Below, piece by piece: positions 39,361 through 49,106 of a stretch of DNA of 64,000 nucleotides. The position numbers and the translations under genes were made by a program. The number at the start of each line of letters is the position of its first letter. Within the stretch, counting starts at the first letter, position 1. Under the pieces are notes generated by a model. It made no database searches. It was given only the letters and a program-made list of their open reading frames with translations, and was not told the origin of the DNA. Source of the DNA: Bisgaardia hudsonensis (GTDB taxonomy: Bacteria > Pseudomonadota > Gammaproteobacteria > Enterobacterales > Pasteurellaceae). The stretch is taken from the NCBI RefSeq assembly GCF_004345785.1, contig NZ_SLXI01000006.1, forward strand, positions 32,726-96,725. The letters run 5' to 3'.

Positions 39361-41448
39361 GTGTCTATTTTATCAAAACAAGAAAAAGCATTTAGCAGAG
39401 TCGGCATTATGCCTTATTTTTTAAATGAGCGTGGTTTAAAAATTAGAGCGAGTACTAAAGTTAGAAAAATTTTTTATAAAAATCTTAAAAAAAGTGCTTT
39501 AAATCGCCGTTCTTTAATACCTACTGTAAAAATTTTTTACGAAAAACAACCGCACTTTTTACCTTTAGCTGTTGCGGATAAACAAAATTTATTGCAAGGT
39601 AAATGGGAATTAAAACTTGAGAATAATGTTCAGACTTATACTGGAAAAATTAAACGTAATTCTATTAATTTTCCTAGGGAACTACCTTTAGGCTATCATG
39701 ATCTTTATGTCACACTTGGTAAAAAGCAGTTTCACTCACGTATTATTGTTGCTCCCAAAAAATGTTATCAGCCAGCAGAATTACAGCAAGGTAAAAAATT
39801 ATGGGGAACATTTATCCAGTTATATACATTAAGGTCGGAGCATAACTGGGGAATAGGGGATTTTAGCGATTTAAAAGAGTTTTTATATTTAATTAAAGAT
39901 TATCATGCTGATTTTGTAGGACTAAATCCTATTCATGCACTTTTCCCTGCAAATCCTGAATGTGCAAGTCCTTATAGCCCATCTTCAAGAAAGTGGATCA
40001 ATATTATTTATATTGATGTAGAACAGATACCTGAGTTTCAAACTTCTGAAGTTGCGCAAAAGTGGTTTTATTCTTCAGAAGTACAACAATCATTAGATAA
40101 TCTTCGTGCTTGTGAATTTGTTAATTATACAAAGGTCATCGAGTTGAAATTAAAAGGGTTAAAATTAGCGTTTGATTTTTTCCAAGAAAAAGCAAGTAAT
40201 ATTCGCCATAAACAATTTGAAAAGTTTATTCAAGAAAATGGTGAAAGTCTTCAAATACAAGGTACTTTTGATGCCTTACATCAATATTTTAGTCAAGAGT
40301 CTGGTAACAAGTTTGGCTGGGATTATTGGCAAAAAGAATACCAAGATTATCATTCTGATGCGGTTCAAGAATTTCGTAAACAACATATCAATGATGTTTT
40401 ATTTTATATGTGGTTACAATTTTGTGCGGATCAACAATTAAAAGAATGTTACAATATTTGTCTTGAACAGAAAATGCCAATAGGGCTTTATCGAGATCTT
40501 GCTGTTGGCGTAACAAATAATGGCGCTGAAACTTGGTTTGATAAACAACTTTATTGCTTAAATGTGTCTGTAGGAGCCCCTCCCGATGTTTTAGCGCCAC
40601 AAGGGCAAAATTGGGGGCTGTCTCCAATAAATCCGCATAAATTAAAGCAAAGAGCCTATCAACCATTTATTGAGTTAGTTAGAGCAAATATGAAGCATTC
40701 TGGTGCATTACGTATTGATCATATTATGTCTTTATTAAGATTATGGTGGATTCCTAAAAATAAAACAGCAAAAGATGGCGTTTATATTCGGTATCCTGTA
40801 GATGATTTACTGGCTATTTTAGCATTGGAAAGTCATCGTCATAACAGTTTAATTATTGGCGAAGATTTAGGTACGGTACCAAAAGAGATTATTAGTAAAT
40901 TAAAAAATGCAGGAATTTTATCTTACAAAATTTTCTATTTTGAATTTGATAGTCAGGGAAATAGCCGAAATTTAAAAGATTACCCTTATCAAGCGATGAC
41001 CACGTTGAGTACTCATGATTTACCAACAGTAAATGGGTATTGGCGAGGATATGATTTTGAATTAGGGCAAAGATTTGGTATTTATCCTAATTCACAGGTA
41101 TTATCAAAATTGAAAATAGATCGTATATATGCAAAATCCAAAATATTAGAACGTTTGCAAGAGAATAACATAAATGTAGAAAGTGAAATTAATGAGACGT
41201 TATCTTCTTGTGTAAACAAAAAATTTAATCATCAATTACAACATTATGTTGCTAATGTTAGTAGTGCATTATTTGGTTTACAACCAGAGGATTGGTTAGA
41301 TATGACGGAACCTGTAAATATTCCTGGTACAAGTGATGAATATGCAAATTGGCGTAGAAAATTAACTAAAACAGTTGCAGAAATTTTTTCAGATACGGAG
41401 ATTAAATTACTGTTACAAGGTATTAGAAAGAAGCGTCATGTAGACTAA
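39361..41448 (+). CDS. malQ: 4-alpha-glucanotransferase (amylomaltase)
   Basis: MalQ (GH77) transfers glucan chains between maltodextrins and releases glucose. Recognised segments are LYTLRSEHNWGIGDFSDL, GLNPIHALFPANPECASPYSPSSRKWIN, PIGLYRDLAVGV, GALRIDHIMSLLRLWWIP (nucleophile Asp), LIIGEDLGTVP (acid/base Glu) and TLSTHDLPTVNGYW. 695 residues (E. coli 694). It starts with GTG 39361 after ggagg, 70 bases after malP. Ends in a strong terminator shared with crp. Confidence 0.95.
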   Translation: MSILSKQEKAFSRVGIMPYFLNERGLKIRASTKVRKIFYKNLKKSALNRRSLIPTVKIFYEKQPHFLPLAVADKQNLLQGKWELKLENNVQTYTGKIKRNSINFPRELPLGYHDLYVTLGKKQFHSRIIVAPKKCYQPAELQQGKKLWGTFIQLYTLRSEHNWGIGDFSDLKEFLYLIKDYHADFVGLNPIHALFPANPECASPYSPSSRKWINIIYIDVEQIPEFQTSEVAQKWFYSSEVQQSLDNLRACEFVNYTKVIELKLKGLKLAFDFFQEKASNIRHKQFEKFIQENGESLQIQGTFDALHQYFSQESGNKFGWDYWQKEYQDYHSDAVQEFRKQHINDVLFYMWLQFCADQQLKECYNICLEQKMPIGLYRDLAVGVTNNGAETWFDKQLYCLNVSVGAPPDVLAPQGQNWGLSPINPHKLKQRAYQPFIELVRANMKHSGALRIDHIMSLLRLWWIPKNKTAKDGVYIRYPVDDLLAILALESHRHNSLIIGEDLGTVPKEIISKLKNAGILSYKIFYFEFDSQGNSRNLKDYPYQAMTTLSTHDLPTVNGYWRGYDFELGQRFGIYPNSQVLSKLKIDRIYAKSKILERLQENNINVESEINETLSSCVNKKFNHQLQHYVANVSSALFGLQPEDWLDMTEPVNIPGTSDEYANWRRKLTKTVAEIFSDTEIKLLLQGIRKKRHVD

Positions 41449-41470
41449 AATAGTAATTAATGTCAATAAT

Positions 41471-41496
41471 AAAGGGGCGATAGCCCCTTTATTTTA
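41471..41496. terminator. Terminator between malQ and crp
   Basis: aaaggggc (41471-41478), loop gata, gcccctttattttat forms a GC-rich hairpin with a T-rich tail between the convergent malQ and crp genes. Confidence 0.85.
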
Positions 41497-41514
41497 TAAA
41501 TAAGTTTTATTAAA

Positions 41515-42159
41515 TTATCTCGTGCCAAAAACGACGATTGTTTTGCCGTGAGCTGAGATTAAATGCTGATCTTCTAGCATTTTTAAGATACGCCCTACTG
41601 TTTCACGAGAACAGCCGACCATTTGCCCAATTTCTTGGCGAGTAATTTTAATTTGCATGCCATCAGGGTGTGTCATTGCATCTGGCATTTTAGTTAAGTT
41701 TAATAAGGTTTGAGCAATGCGACCTGTGACATCTAAGAAGGCTAAATTACATACTTGTCTTGATGTATTTTGTAGGCGTTTAGCGATTTGACCAGAAAGG
41801 TACATTAGAATGTCAGGATTGACTTGTACTAATTGGCGGAATTTTTTATAAGAAATTTCGGCAATTTCACAAGCATTTTTAGCTTTTATCCAAGCAGAAC
41901 GAGGTTGACCTTCATCAAATAAACCGGCTTCACCAAAGAAATCCCCTTGGCTTAGATAGGTTAAGATCATTTCTTTGCCTTCTTCATCTTTTACAGAAAC
42001 AGCAACAGAACCTTTGATTATATAATAAAGGGTTTCAGCTTTTTCACCAGCATGAATTAATGTACTTTTAGATGGGTATTTGTGGATATGACAATGAGAA
42101 ATAAACCATTCCAAAGTAGGATCTGTTGGTTGTTTTGCTTGTCCTTGTTGCTCTTGCAT
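41515..42159 (-). CDS. crp: cAMP receptor protein CRP
   Basis: CRP is the cAMP-dependent global activator of catabolic genes and, in Pasteurellaceae, of competence. The cAMP pocket is [22 protein letters not shown] and the DNA-recognition helix lies in [39 protein letters not shown], almost identical to E. coli. 214 residues. It is the last gene after coaBC-dut-slmA-yheU, starting 13 bases after yheU. Two CRP sites lie in the adjacent maltose locus. Confidence 0.98.
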   Translation of the reverse strand: MQEQQGQAKQPTDPTLEWFISHCHIHKYPSKSTLIHAGEKAETLYYIIKGSVAVSVKDEEGKEMILTYLSQGDFFGEAGLFDEGQPRSAWIKAKNACEIAEISYKKFRQLVQVNPDILMYLSGQIAKRLQNTSRQVCNLAFLDVTGRIAQTLLNLTKMPDAMTHPDGMQIKITRQEIGQMVGCSRETVGRILKMLEDQHLISAHGKTIVVFGTR

Positions 42160-42172
42160 TAGATTAAGGCTC

Positions 42173-42391
42173 CTATTTTAAAAAATCATTTCTATTTTTT
42201 ATATCAATGGTTTCATGTAGTTCAGACCAAAAAATGATAGCACTACCATCATAAATTTTAGCCAATAAATTATTCTTTTTTTCTTCTAAAGAGAGTTCCT
42301 CAATACCATAGTCAGTACCTTCCCTTAAAATAAAACTTTCTACAATATTTATTAATGTTTCTTTTTCTAACTGTTGCCAAGGAATGATCAT
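42173..42391 (-). CDS. yheU: YheU family small protein
   Basis: This 72-residue protein belongs to the YheU family of unknown function. The N-terminal [29 protein letters not shown] and the C-terminal [11 protein letters not shown] match E. coli YheU, which also lies near crp. It is 32 bases after slmA and 13 before crp, so is probably part of that transcript. Nothing catalytic can be seen. Confidence 0.9.
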   Translation of the reverse strand: MIIPWQQLEKETLINIVESFILREGTDYGIEELSLEEKKNNLLAKIYDGSAIIFWSELHETIDIKNRNDFLK

Positions 42392-42423
42392 TGAAAGTCC
42401 CTAATCTTACCTAAAAAATTATA

Positions 42424-43023
42424 TTATGCAAATAAAGGCTCAATAAATTTCCATTGATGCTCAAATCCTTGATTTTTTGAATAACGAAAGTTGGAACGGA
42501 CATAACGCATAAATTGCCCTTCACATAAAGTAACAAGGTGAGCTGCAATGATATTTTCACTAATTGGAAAACTCTTTTTCTCCTTTAATTTACGCATTTG
42601 TAAGATATTCACAAACTGTATTTCTAGTCGGTCAAAAAACTGTGCAACTCTCTCTTGCAAAATGGCTTCTTCAAACATTAGAGCATGACCTGTTAGTACC
42701 CTTGTATAACCCGGATTTTTTCGTGCAAAATCTAAAATAGTTTGCATAATATTGTAAATTTGATTCTTTGTTGCTATCTCAGCTTGTTTTGAATTGGCAA
42801 TACGAGTAAGTAAATTACTTTCTATTTCATCAATTAATGCAGTGAAAATAGCCGTTTTGGTATCAAAGTAGCGATATAATGCTGCCTGAGACACTCCCAC
42901 CTCATCAGCAAGACGAGCGACTGTCATTCGTTCCATTCCTTTTTCTGAATGGAGCATATGAGTTAATACTGTTAAAACTTGTTGACGACGTTCTTTAACT
43001 GTTCGTTTTGCTGTTTTTTTCAT
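42424..43023 (-). CDS. slmA: Nucleoid occlusion factor SlmA
   Basis: SlmA is a TetR-like DNA-binding protein that blocks FtsZ assembly over the nucleoid. The 199-residue protein begins with a basic tail ([19 protein letters not shown]). The helix-turn-helix follows ([34 protein letters not shown]) and then the helical FtsZ-binding domain. Its start overlaps the dut stop by one base, giving translational coupling as in the coaBC-dut-slmA order of many gammaproteobacteria. Confidence 0.95.
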   Translation of the reverse strand: MKKTAKRTVKERRQQVLTVLTHMLHSEKGMERMTVARLADEVGVSQAALYRYFDTKTAIFTALIDEIESNLLTRIANSKQAEIATKNQIYNIMQTILDFARKNPGYTRVLTGHALMFEEAILQERVAQFFDRLEIQFVNILQMRKLKEKKSFPISENIIAAHLVTLCEGQFMRYVRSNFRYSKNQGFEHQWKFIEPLFA

Positions 43024-43478
43024 TATTGTTTTCCTGAATGTCCAAATCCACCTTCGCCACGATCGGTTTCTTTAAATTCATTGACAATATTAAATTCAGC
43101 TTGGACGATAGGCACAAACACTAGTTGAGCAATTCGATCGCCTACTTCAATTTTAAAAGGCTTATCACTTCGATTCCACATAGATACCATTAACGGGCCT
43201 TGATAATCGGAATCAATAAGACCGACTAAATTTCCTAAGACAATACCATTTTTATGTCCAAGTCCTGAACGAGGAAGAATGACCGCAGCTAAATTAGGAT
43301 CGGCAATATAAATAGACAAGCCTGTTGGAATGAGTTTTGTTTCACCTGGTTGTAATTCGAAACTTTCTTCTATCAAAGCGCGTAAATCTAATCCTGCTGA
43401 GCCTGTTGTAGCATAAGAAGGTAATGGAAAGTCCTTTCCAATACGTTGATCAAGGATTTTGACATCAATTTTTTTCAT
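43023..43478 (-). CDS. dut: dUTP diphosphatase
   Basis: Dut hydrolyses dUTP to dUMP, keeping uracil out of DNA and feeding dTMP synthesis. The five trimeric dUTPase motifs are visible: [42 protein letters not shown] and [10 protein letters not shown] at the C-terminus. 151 residues, full length. It begins directly after the coaBC stop. Confidence 0.97.
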   Translation of the reverse strand: MKKIDVKILDQRIGKDFPLPSYATTGSAGLDLRALIEESFELQPGETKLIPTGLSIYIADPNLAAVILPRSGLGHKNGIVLGNLVGLIDSDYQGPLMVSMWNRSDKPFKIEVGDRIAQLVFVPIVQAEFNIVNEFKETDRGEGGFGHSGKQ

Positions 43479-44684
43479 TTATAATTCCTTCTCGTTGTAG
43501 CGTAAAATAATTTGTTCAACTAATTGTTTTGCTAGATTTTTTTTATCATTTAAAGGTAAATGATAACTACCATTTTGCCAGAATAATTGTAATGAATTAT
43601 TTTCTGCATTAAATACTTGCCCATTGGAAACATCGTTAGCACAGATAAGATCGAGATTTTTACGTTGTAATTTATCTTTTGCATATTCTGTTATATTTTG
43701 CGTTTCTGCCGCAAATCCTACCACAAAAGGTCGATGTTCCGTTAAGTTTGCTACTGAGGCAATAATATCTGGGTTTTTTACTAATTTTAAAGTAAGTACA
43801 TCATTATCTTTAGTCTTTTTAATTTTTTGTTCTGATATATTTTCAGGTCGGTAATCAGCCACAGCAGCAGTTCCAATAAATAACTGATTTTTAACCGCAC
43901 TTTTTATTGCTTCTTCATACATTTCTTGTGCAGAAATTACATCAATACGTTTAACATTATTAGGCGTTACTAGATTCACCGATCCTGTAATCAAAGTTAC
44001 TTTTGCCCCTCTTTCTGCAAAGGCTTCTGCAATAGCAAAACCCATTTTTCCGGAGCTATGATTACTAATATAACGAACGGGATCGATAGCTTCTCTTGTA
44101 GGGCCAGCAGTTATTACGACATTTAAATGTGATAAATCTTGTTTGTTAGTTAATAAATCTAAAAGTGCGGTATAAATTTCTGAAGGTTCTGACATTCTTC
44201 CGAAACCTACATCACCACAAGCTTGCTCTCCTACATTAGGTCCAATTTGATGAATACCTCGTTGACGTAACTTAGCGAGATTTTTTTGGGTGATTTCCTG
44301 CTTAAACATTTGCTGATTCATTGCGGGGGCAATCAATATAGGTGCTTTTGTTGCAAGACATAATGTTGATAATAAATCATCAGCAAGTCCAGCATTGAGT
44401 TTTGCAATAAAATTAGCTGTAGTTGGTACAATAACAACTGCATCAGCCCACTTTGCTAATTCAATATGTCCCATCGCTAGTTCTGCTTGAGGATCTAAGA
44501 GTGATTGAGAAACAGGATTGCCTGAAATAGCTTGTAGTGTTAACGCGGTAACAAATTCAGTAGCTGAATCGGTTAATACCACCCGTACGTCAGCACCCGC
44601 TTTTTTACAAAGACGAATCAGTTCTATTGCTTTATAAGCGGCTATTCCACCCGTTATACCTACAACAATGTGTTTTCCTTGCAT
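43479..44684 (-). CDS. coaBC: Bifunctional CoaBC (phosphopantothenoylcysteine synthetase/decarboxylase)
   Basis: CoaBC joins phosphopantothenate to cysteine and decarboxylates the product in coenzyme A synthesis. The N-terminal flavoprotein CoaC half has GITGGIAAYKAIELIR, the active-site His in MGHIELAKWAD, and APAMNQQMF. The C-terminal CoaB half (from about residue 185) has VVITAGPTREAIDPVRYISNHSSGKMGFAIAEA. 401 residues. First gene of coaBC-dut-slmA-yheU-crp, divergent from radC. Two uptake signals lie inside (43894 and 44163). Confidence 0.97.
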   Translation of the reverse strand: MQGKHIVVGITGGIAAYKAIELIRLCKKAGADVRVVLTDSATEFVTALTLQAISGNPVSQSLLDPQAELAMGHIELAKWADAVVIVPTTANFIAKLNAGLADDLLSTLCLATKAPILIAPAMNQQMFKQEITQKNLAKLRQRGIHQIGPNVGEQACGDVGFGRMSEPSEIYTALLDLLTNKQDLSHLNVVITAGPTREAIDPVRYISNHSSGKMGFAIAEAFAERGAKVTLITGSVNLVTPNNVKRIDVISAQEMYEEAIKSAVKNQLFIGTAAVADYRPENISEQKIKKTKDNDVLTLKLVKNPDIIASVANLTEHRPFVVGFAAETQNITEYAKDKLQRKNLDLICANDVSNGQVFNAENNSLQLFWQNGSYHLPLNDKKNLAKQLVEQIILRYNEKEL

Positions 44685-44843
44685 TGTTAGTCCTTAATCA
44701 CATCAAAAGTGCGGCTATTTTACTTTAAATTTTGGCTAAAAAAAATTTAATTTTACGATCGATGACTCAAACATAAAGATAAGCATTATTTTTTTATCGA
44801 AAATAATCTAGGCTATTTATATTTTTTAATATGGGAATTATAA

Positions 44844-45500
44844 ATGAACGAGATGATGCCTAGAGAAAAATTGTTAGAATGCGGAGCAGAAGCATTAGAT
44901 GATAAAGAACTATTAGCCATTTTTCTAAGAACAGGGATTAAAAATTGCCCTATTATGCAATTATCTGAATTGGTAATTACTCACTTTGGTTCTTTAAGGG
45001 CATTAATTACAGCAAATAAACAAGATTTTTGTCGTGTAAAAGGCCTTGGCATTACACAATTTATTCAATTACAAGCTTGTACAGAAATGACAAAACGTTA
45101 TTTACAACAAGAGCTTAGTTTGTCTGAAAATTTTACTAATCCGGAACAAGTAAGAATATATTTACAAGCAGAGTTAGAATCAAGAGAAAGGGAAATATTT
45201 GTGGTACTATTTTTAGATACGAAACATAGATTAATAAAAAAAGAAGAAATGTTTTTGGGAACAATTAATAGTGCTTCAGTTTATCCTAGAGAGATAATGA
45301 AGACCGCACTCTATTGTAATGCAGCGGCAATTATCCTTGCACATAATCACCCATCAGGTGTTTCAGAACCAAGTTTGTCAGATCGACAAATAACAGATAG
45401 AATACAAAAGATTGCAGAGTTTATGGAAATACGTGTTTTAGATCATTTTGTGATTGGTAAAGGAAATTATTTTTCTTTTGCTGAAAATGGCTGGATCTAA
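44844..45500 (+). CDS. radC: RadC family JAMM-domain protein
   Basis: RadC proteins carry a helix-hairpin-helix segment and a JAB1/MPN-like metal domain; despite the name, a repair role is doubtful. The N-terminus (MPREKLLECGAEALDDKELLAIFLRTG) has the usual DprA-like helical pair, KGLGITQFIQLQA is the HhH, and the metal motif is AHNHPSGVSEPSLSD. 218 residues, full length. It is followed by the rpmB leader region with two hairpins; its homologues are induced in competence in Haemophilus, though I see no competence site here. Confidence 0.92.
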   Translation: MNEMMPREKLLECGAEALDDKELLAIFLRTGIKNCPIMQLSELVITHFGSLRALITANKQDFCRVKGLGITQFIQLQACTEMTKRYLQQELSLSENFTNPEQVRIYLQAELESREREIFVVLFLDTKHRLIKKEEMFLGTINSASVYPREIMKTALYCNAAAIILAHNHPSGVSEPSLSDRQITDRIQKIAEFMEIRVLDHFVIGKGNYFSFAENGWI

Positions 45501-45587
45501 GATCTTTTTTGATCAAATATTCTTTTTAGATGTATTTTTTATACTTATTTTCGCTAAATTCCGCATTTCTACTTGAGAATAATACAT

Positions 45588-45642
45588 AAAGGTCGTATAA
45601 TTCACGACCTTTAATATAGTACGGGTCGGTTACAGTAGCGAC
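45588..45642 (+). promoter_or_regulatory. Two nested hairpins in the rpmB leader
   Basis: AAAGGTCGT (45588-45596) pairs with ACGACCTTT (45604-45612). GGTCG (45624-45628) pairs with CGACC (45638-45642). The arms of both hairpins share GGTCG/CGACC, so the second arm of hairpin 1 can also pair with the first arm of hairpin 2, and arm 1 with arm 4. This permits mutually exclusive folds, the feature of an attenuator or ribosomal-protein autoregulatory leader. It could also be a radC terminator, but no T tract follows hairpin 1. Confidence 0.45.
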
Positions 45643-45727
45643 CTGACGAGGTAGCTTAAAATTGAAATAATTTTGATGTTATCCGAACCCTAAGCTCGAG
45701 CTTATATTTGATTTATTGGAGAGTAAT

Positions 45728-45964
45728 ATGTCTAGAGTCTGTCAAGTAACAGGCAAGCGTCCAGCAGTTGGTAACAACCGTTCGCACGCATTGAATGCGA
45801 CACGTCGTCGTTTTTTACCTAATCTTCACACTCACCGTTTTTGGGTTGAGAGTGAAAAACGTTTCGTTACTTTACGCTTAACAGCGAAAGGTATGCGTAT
45901 TATTGATAAAAAAGGCATTGATGCAGTGTTAGCTGACATTCGTGCTCGTGGCGAGAAAATCTAA
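45728..45964 (+). CDS. rpmB: 50S ribosomal protein L28
   Basis: The 78-residue product begins [34 protein letters not shown], the bacterial L28 sequence, and ends [18 protein letters not shown] chose ATG 45728 because the ribosome site ggagag lies 7 bases upstream and the product then has the standard length. It is the first gene of rpmB-rpmG, with rpmG 11 bases downstream. Confidence 0.98.
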   Translation: MSRVCQVTGKRPAVGNNRSHALNATRRRFLPNLHTHRFWVESEKRFVTLRLTAKGMRIIDKKGIDAVLADIRARGEKI

Positions 45965-45975
45965 GGAGCTAAAAC

Positions 45976-46146
45976 ATGGCAGCTAAAGGTGCTCGTGAAA
46001 AAATCCGTTTAGTATCAAGTGCTGAAACAGGTCACTTCTATACTACAACTAAAAATAAACGTAATATGCCAGAAAAAATGGAAATCAAAAAATTTGATCC
46101 TGTTGTGCGTAAACACGTTATTTATAAAGAAGCTAAAATCAAATAA
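45976..46146 (+). CDS. rpmG: 50S ribosomal protein L33
   Basis: A 56-residue protein, [20 protein letters not shown] followed by [20 protein letters not shown] and ending YKEAKIK, is L33. It lacks the Cys pairs of zinc-binding L33 and so is the zinc-independent form. The ribosome site taaggag overlaps the end of rpmB. It is followed by a GC-rich terminator. Confidence 0.97.
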   Translation: MAAKGAREKIRLVSSAETGHFYTTTKNKRNMPEKMEIKKFDPVVRKHVIYKEAKIK

Positions 46147-46165
46147 TTTAGCTTTGAATGATTTA

Positions 46166-46192
46166 AAAAGCCCGACTTGTTCGGGCTTTTTT
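46166..46192 (+). terminator. rpmB-rpmG terminator
   Basis: aaagcccga (46167-46175), loop, tcgggcttt (46181-46189) and a T tract form a strong Rho-independent terminator. Confidence 0.92.
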
Positions 46193-46223
46193 ATATATAA
46201 AATCAATATTGGTTGATAAAAAT

Positions 46224-47036
46224 ATGCCTGAATTACCTGAAGTTGAAACCTCAGTCCGAGGTATTAGCCCTTATCTTAATGGTTTTATTATCGAACGTAT
46301 TATTGTGCGTAATAACAAATTACGTTGGGATGTCAGTCCCGAATTAACTCAGTTAAACGATGTTAAAATTATTAATCTGGCTCGCCGAGCAAAATATATC
46401 ATTATTCATACAGAAAAAGGCTATATTATTGGACATTTAGGTATGTCAGGTTCAGTTAGAATCGTTCCCCATCATAGCCCAATAGATAAGCATGATCATA
46501 TTGATATCATTATGAATAATGGAAAATTATTACGTTATAACGATCCTAGGCGTTTTGGCGCCTGGTTGTGGACAGAAAGCCTTGAGGATTTCCATCTATT
46601 TTCAAAATTAGGTCCAGAGCCATTATCTGAAGAGTTTAATACCGATTATTTATGGAAAAAGAGCCGTCAACGTAATATTCCCATAAAGCGTTTTTTAATG
46701 GAAAATTCCGTAGTGGTTGGTGTGGGGAATATTTATGCCAATGAAACCTTATTTCTTTGCAATATTCACCCCAATAAATTAGCGAGTACCTTAACTAAAA
46801 AACAGTGCCAATTACTGGTTAATGAAATTAAAAATGTTTTGAGTATCGCCATTCAGAAAGGGGGGACAACATTAAAAGATTTTTTACAACCAGATGGACG
46901 TCCAGGTTATTTTGCCCAAGAATTATTAGTCTATGGTAATAAAGAGAAACCTTGCTCAAAGTGCGGTACAAAAATTAAAAGTTTAGTTATCGGACAACGC
47001 AACAGTTATTTTTGCCCTAAGTGTCAGAAGATGTAA
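46224..47036 (+). CDS. mutM: Formamidopyrimidine-DNA glycosylase MutM (Fpg)
   Basis: MutM removes 8-oxoguanine and ring-opened purines from DNA. The catalytic Pro2-Glu3 lie in [13 protein letters not shown], which fixes the start at ATG 46224 because the N-terminal proline must be exposed; the upstream in-frame GTG at 46209 would bury it. The H2TH region ([14 protein letters not shown]) and the C-terminal zinc finger (CSKC, then CPKC) are present. 270 residues. An uptake signal is at 46959-46967 inside the zinc-finger codons. It is followed by the glycan region on the other strand. Confidence 0.97.
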   Translation: MPELPEVETSVRGISPYLNGFIIERIIVRNNKLRWDVSPELTQLNDVKIINLARRAKYIIIHTEKGYIIGHLGMSGSVRIVPHHSPIDKHDHIDIIMNNGKLLRYNDPRRFGAWLWTESLEDFHLFSKLGPEPLSEEFNTDYLWKKSRQRNIPIKRFLMENSVVVGVGNIYANETLFLCNIHPNKLASTLTKKQCQLLVNEIKNVLSIAIQKGGTTLKDFLQPDGRPGYFAQELLVYGNKEKPCSKCGTKIKSLVIGQRNSYFCPKCQKM

Positions 47037-47062
47037 ATGGGTATTTTTTAAATTAAACTCAT

Positions 47063-47845
47063 TTACTTATTTCTCAAGTCAAAAATAAATTTGTTGATAT
47101 TATCAATAGTTTTATAGAATTCTCTTTTTATTTTTATTAACAGTGTTCTTTCTTTTTTACCTTTATCTACTGGAATATTAGATTCCATTGAGAAATTAGG
47201 TTCTAAACAGGCTGGAGAAATCGCCAAATAATGGAGATTATTTTCCCAATATCTATCCATTGTGATATCGGCATCATAGATCCATGTTGTTGTATATTCT
47301 AAAAGTTTTTTAGCTGCTTGAGGAGTAATAAAATACCCAGTTGCATTTCCCCACCCTTTATAATATTTCAAAACATTATGCGAAATATTTGGTATATTAA
47401 AAACAAGTTTTCCTTTTTGTCCTCTATTTACTGGTGCTGGGGGGCTTAGCCAAAAGAATTCAAAGTTATTTTGACTTGAGTTAATAAAATCATATACATC
47501 AATAAATGAATCATGAATTATTGCATCATCTTCTAAAATTATTATTGGCTGTTTTAATGTAAGACATTTCTCCCAGAGTAAATAATGGCTCGCAAAGCAA
47601 CCTAGCTGAGAGAGATTCATTCTATTTCCTTTTCTTTCAAATCTTAAGGAATCATTATATTTATTAAAAAGAGGGTGATTAGGGGTTTCTTTACCATTTA
47701 TTGCGACGAAGAATTCATAATTAATAGATTTTTGTGTTTGCTGAATCAAATCATCAAACTGTTTTTTTATAAATTCTTTTCGTTCAAGTGATCTTTTTAA
47801 ATTAATAACAAAGATAGGGATGAGTTGAGATTGTTGTTTATTCAT
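47063..47845 (-). CDS. Glycosyltransferase family 25 (LOS type)
   Basis: A 260-residue GT25 protein, the family of Lic2A/LpsA/LgtB-like enzymes that add galactose or glucose to lipooligosaccharide. It begins IPIFVINLKRSLERKEFIKKQF, has FASHYLLWEKCL, the metal-binding ILEDDAII, and GNATGYFITPQAAKKLLEY with a later DADITMDRYW. ATG 47845 is chosen because an upstream TTG (47881) has no ribosome site while aggaa lies 11 bases before this ATG. Donor and acceptor cannot be told from sequence. No simple-sequence repeat for phase variation is seen. The coding sequence is very AT-rich, like the rest of the island. Confidence 0.82.
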   Translation of the reverse strand: MNKQQSQLIPIFVINLKRSLERKEFIKKQFDDLIQQTQKSINYEFFVAINGKETPNHPLFNKYNDSLRFERKGNRMNLSQLGCFASHYLLWEKCLTLKQPIIILEDDAIIHDSFIDVYDFINSSQNNFEFFWLSPPAPVNRGQKGKLVFNIPNISHNVLKYYKGWGNATGYFITPQAAKKLLEYTTTWIYDADITMDRYWENNLHYLAISPACLEPNFSMESNIPVDKGKKERTLLIKIKREFYKTIDNINKFIFDLRNK

Positions 47846-48236
47846 AATAAGTAGATTCCTATCTTTCTTTATTCTATTCAAAATATAAAAAAGTATTGTG
47901 ATTAAATCAGTTTTAAGTATTTAGTAATCTTTTAATATATAGGTTGATGTTTTTACATAGTTGAATAGATTCAGGGATATTTGTTCTAACTCGTTTTAAT
48001 ATTTAAGATAAATACTTTCATCTTATGGATAAAACTTATTTGAAGTTACTATGTTGTTATTCTAAATTCAATTCCTTGTTCATACAATGTAGCTAACTTT
48101 AAACTATGAAATGATTACTTTTACAGCTTGCTGAATTATATAAAAAATAATCTATTTCATCAAGATAAATACGATTTGATGAAATGTAGTCTAAGTGTTA
48201 GACTACGGTTAGTTTGTTTTTATTATAATTTATATT
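47846..48236. other. Divergent gene-free region between the two GT25 genes
   Basis: This 391-base, very AT-rich stretch contains no open gene that I can support. The only clear element is a perfect inverted repeat TAGTCTAA (48187-48194) / TTAGACTA (48198-48205) 31 bases before the second GT25 gene. No tetranucleotide repeat, as found upstream of phase-variable LOS genes in Haemophilus, is present. Confidence 0.5.
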
Positions 48237-49031
48237 ATGTTACATTGTTATAATTATGTTATAAGCTTGTCTTCTGCTTTTGATAGAAGGAATCATATAT
48301 TGAAGCAATTCTCGGAAAAAAATATTCCGTTTCATTTTTTTAATGCTATTGTTCCTGATGATAAGTTAATAGATAATTTGTTGCCCAATTTAAAAAATAC
48401 TTCTCTAACTGTTGGTGAGAAAGGATGCTTACTCAGCCACTTAGTATTATGGAAAAAGTGCATAGATGATAATCTACCATATATAATTATTTTTGAAGAT
48501 GATGTATTACTTGGCAAAGACGCCGATCTGTTTTTGTGTGATGATAGTTGGTTGACTGAGCGTTTTAATTTCAACGAAAATATTATTATTCGCTTAGAAA
48601 CTTTTCTAATGCCTGTAAAATTAGATGAGAGTAGCTTATCCTCTTATTTGCAGAGGACTTTTCCAATATTAAAATCAGTACATTTTGGAACAGCTGGATA
48701 TATTATTACTCATAAAGCGGCTAAATATTTACTGGAAGTTATTTCGTCTTTATCTGGAGATAATTTAAAAGCTATTGATAGAATCATCTTTGATAGTATG
48801 GTTTCTATATCTGATTTTCAGGTATATCAATTATCCCCAGCTATTTGTATACAAGAATTACAATTAAATCAATCAAATAGTAAATTAATAAGCCAAATTG
48901 AAACAGAGAGAAGAAAGATTTGGTTGGATTCCAAACCTAAAAGAAATTTTTTACAAAAAATTTTTAGAGAAATCTATCGTATCAAGCGTAGAAAGCAACA
49001 AGCTAGTTACAAAACAATTTATTTTGAATAA
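48237..49031 (+). CDS. Glycosyltransferase family 25 (LOS type), second copy
   Basis: A 264-residue GT25 protein, distinct from its divergent neighbour. It has YNYVISLSSAFDRRNHILKQFSEKNIPFHFFNAI at the N-terminus, LTVGEKGCLLSHLVLWKKC, the metal motif IIFEDDVLL and HFGTAGYIITHKAAKYLL. The N-terminus is close in style to LpsA/Lex2B-type transferases. The C-terminal 35 residues are strongly basic (FREIYRIKRRKQQA), as in membrane-associated LOS transferases. The ribosome site is poor (tataatttatattATG), hinting at weak translation. It precedes the PP-loop gene by 75 bases in the same direction. Confidence 0.82.
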   Translation: MLHCYNYVISLSSAFDRRNHILKQFSEKNIPFHFFNAIVPDDKLIDNLLPNLKNTSLTVGEKGCLLSHLVLWKKCIDDNLPYIIIFEDDVLLGKDADLFLCDDSWLTERFNFNENIIIRLETFLMPVKLDESSLSSYLQRTFPILKSVHFGTAGYIITHKAAKYLLEVISSLSGDNLKAIDRIIFDSMVSISDFQVYQLSPAICIQELQLNQSNSKLISQIETERRKIWLDSKPKRNFLQKIFREIYRIKRRKQQASYKTIYFE

Positions 49032-49106
49032 TTAAATCTAATCTACATTAAGTATAGATAGGTTTTTAATATGGAAATAATGAACTTTTATTAGGATAAT
49101 TATTTT

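Noticed and set aside
47846..47881. TTG start 12 codons upstream for the minus-strand GT25 gene
   Set aside because: No ribosome site precedes it, and the ATG at 47845 gives a normal family N-terminus.
47846..48236. Phase-variable tetranucleotide repeats upstream of the glycosyltransferase genes
   Set aside because: I looked for CAAT, GCAA, GACA and similar repeats used in Haemophilus; none is present.
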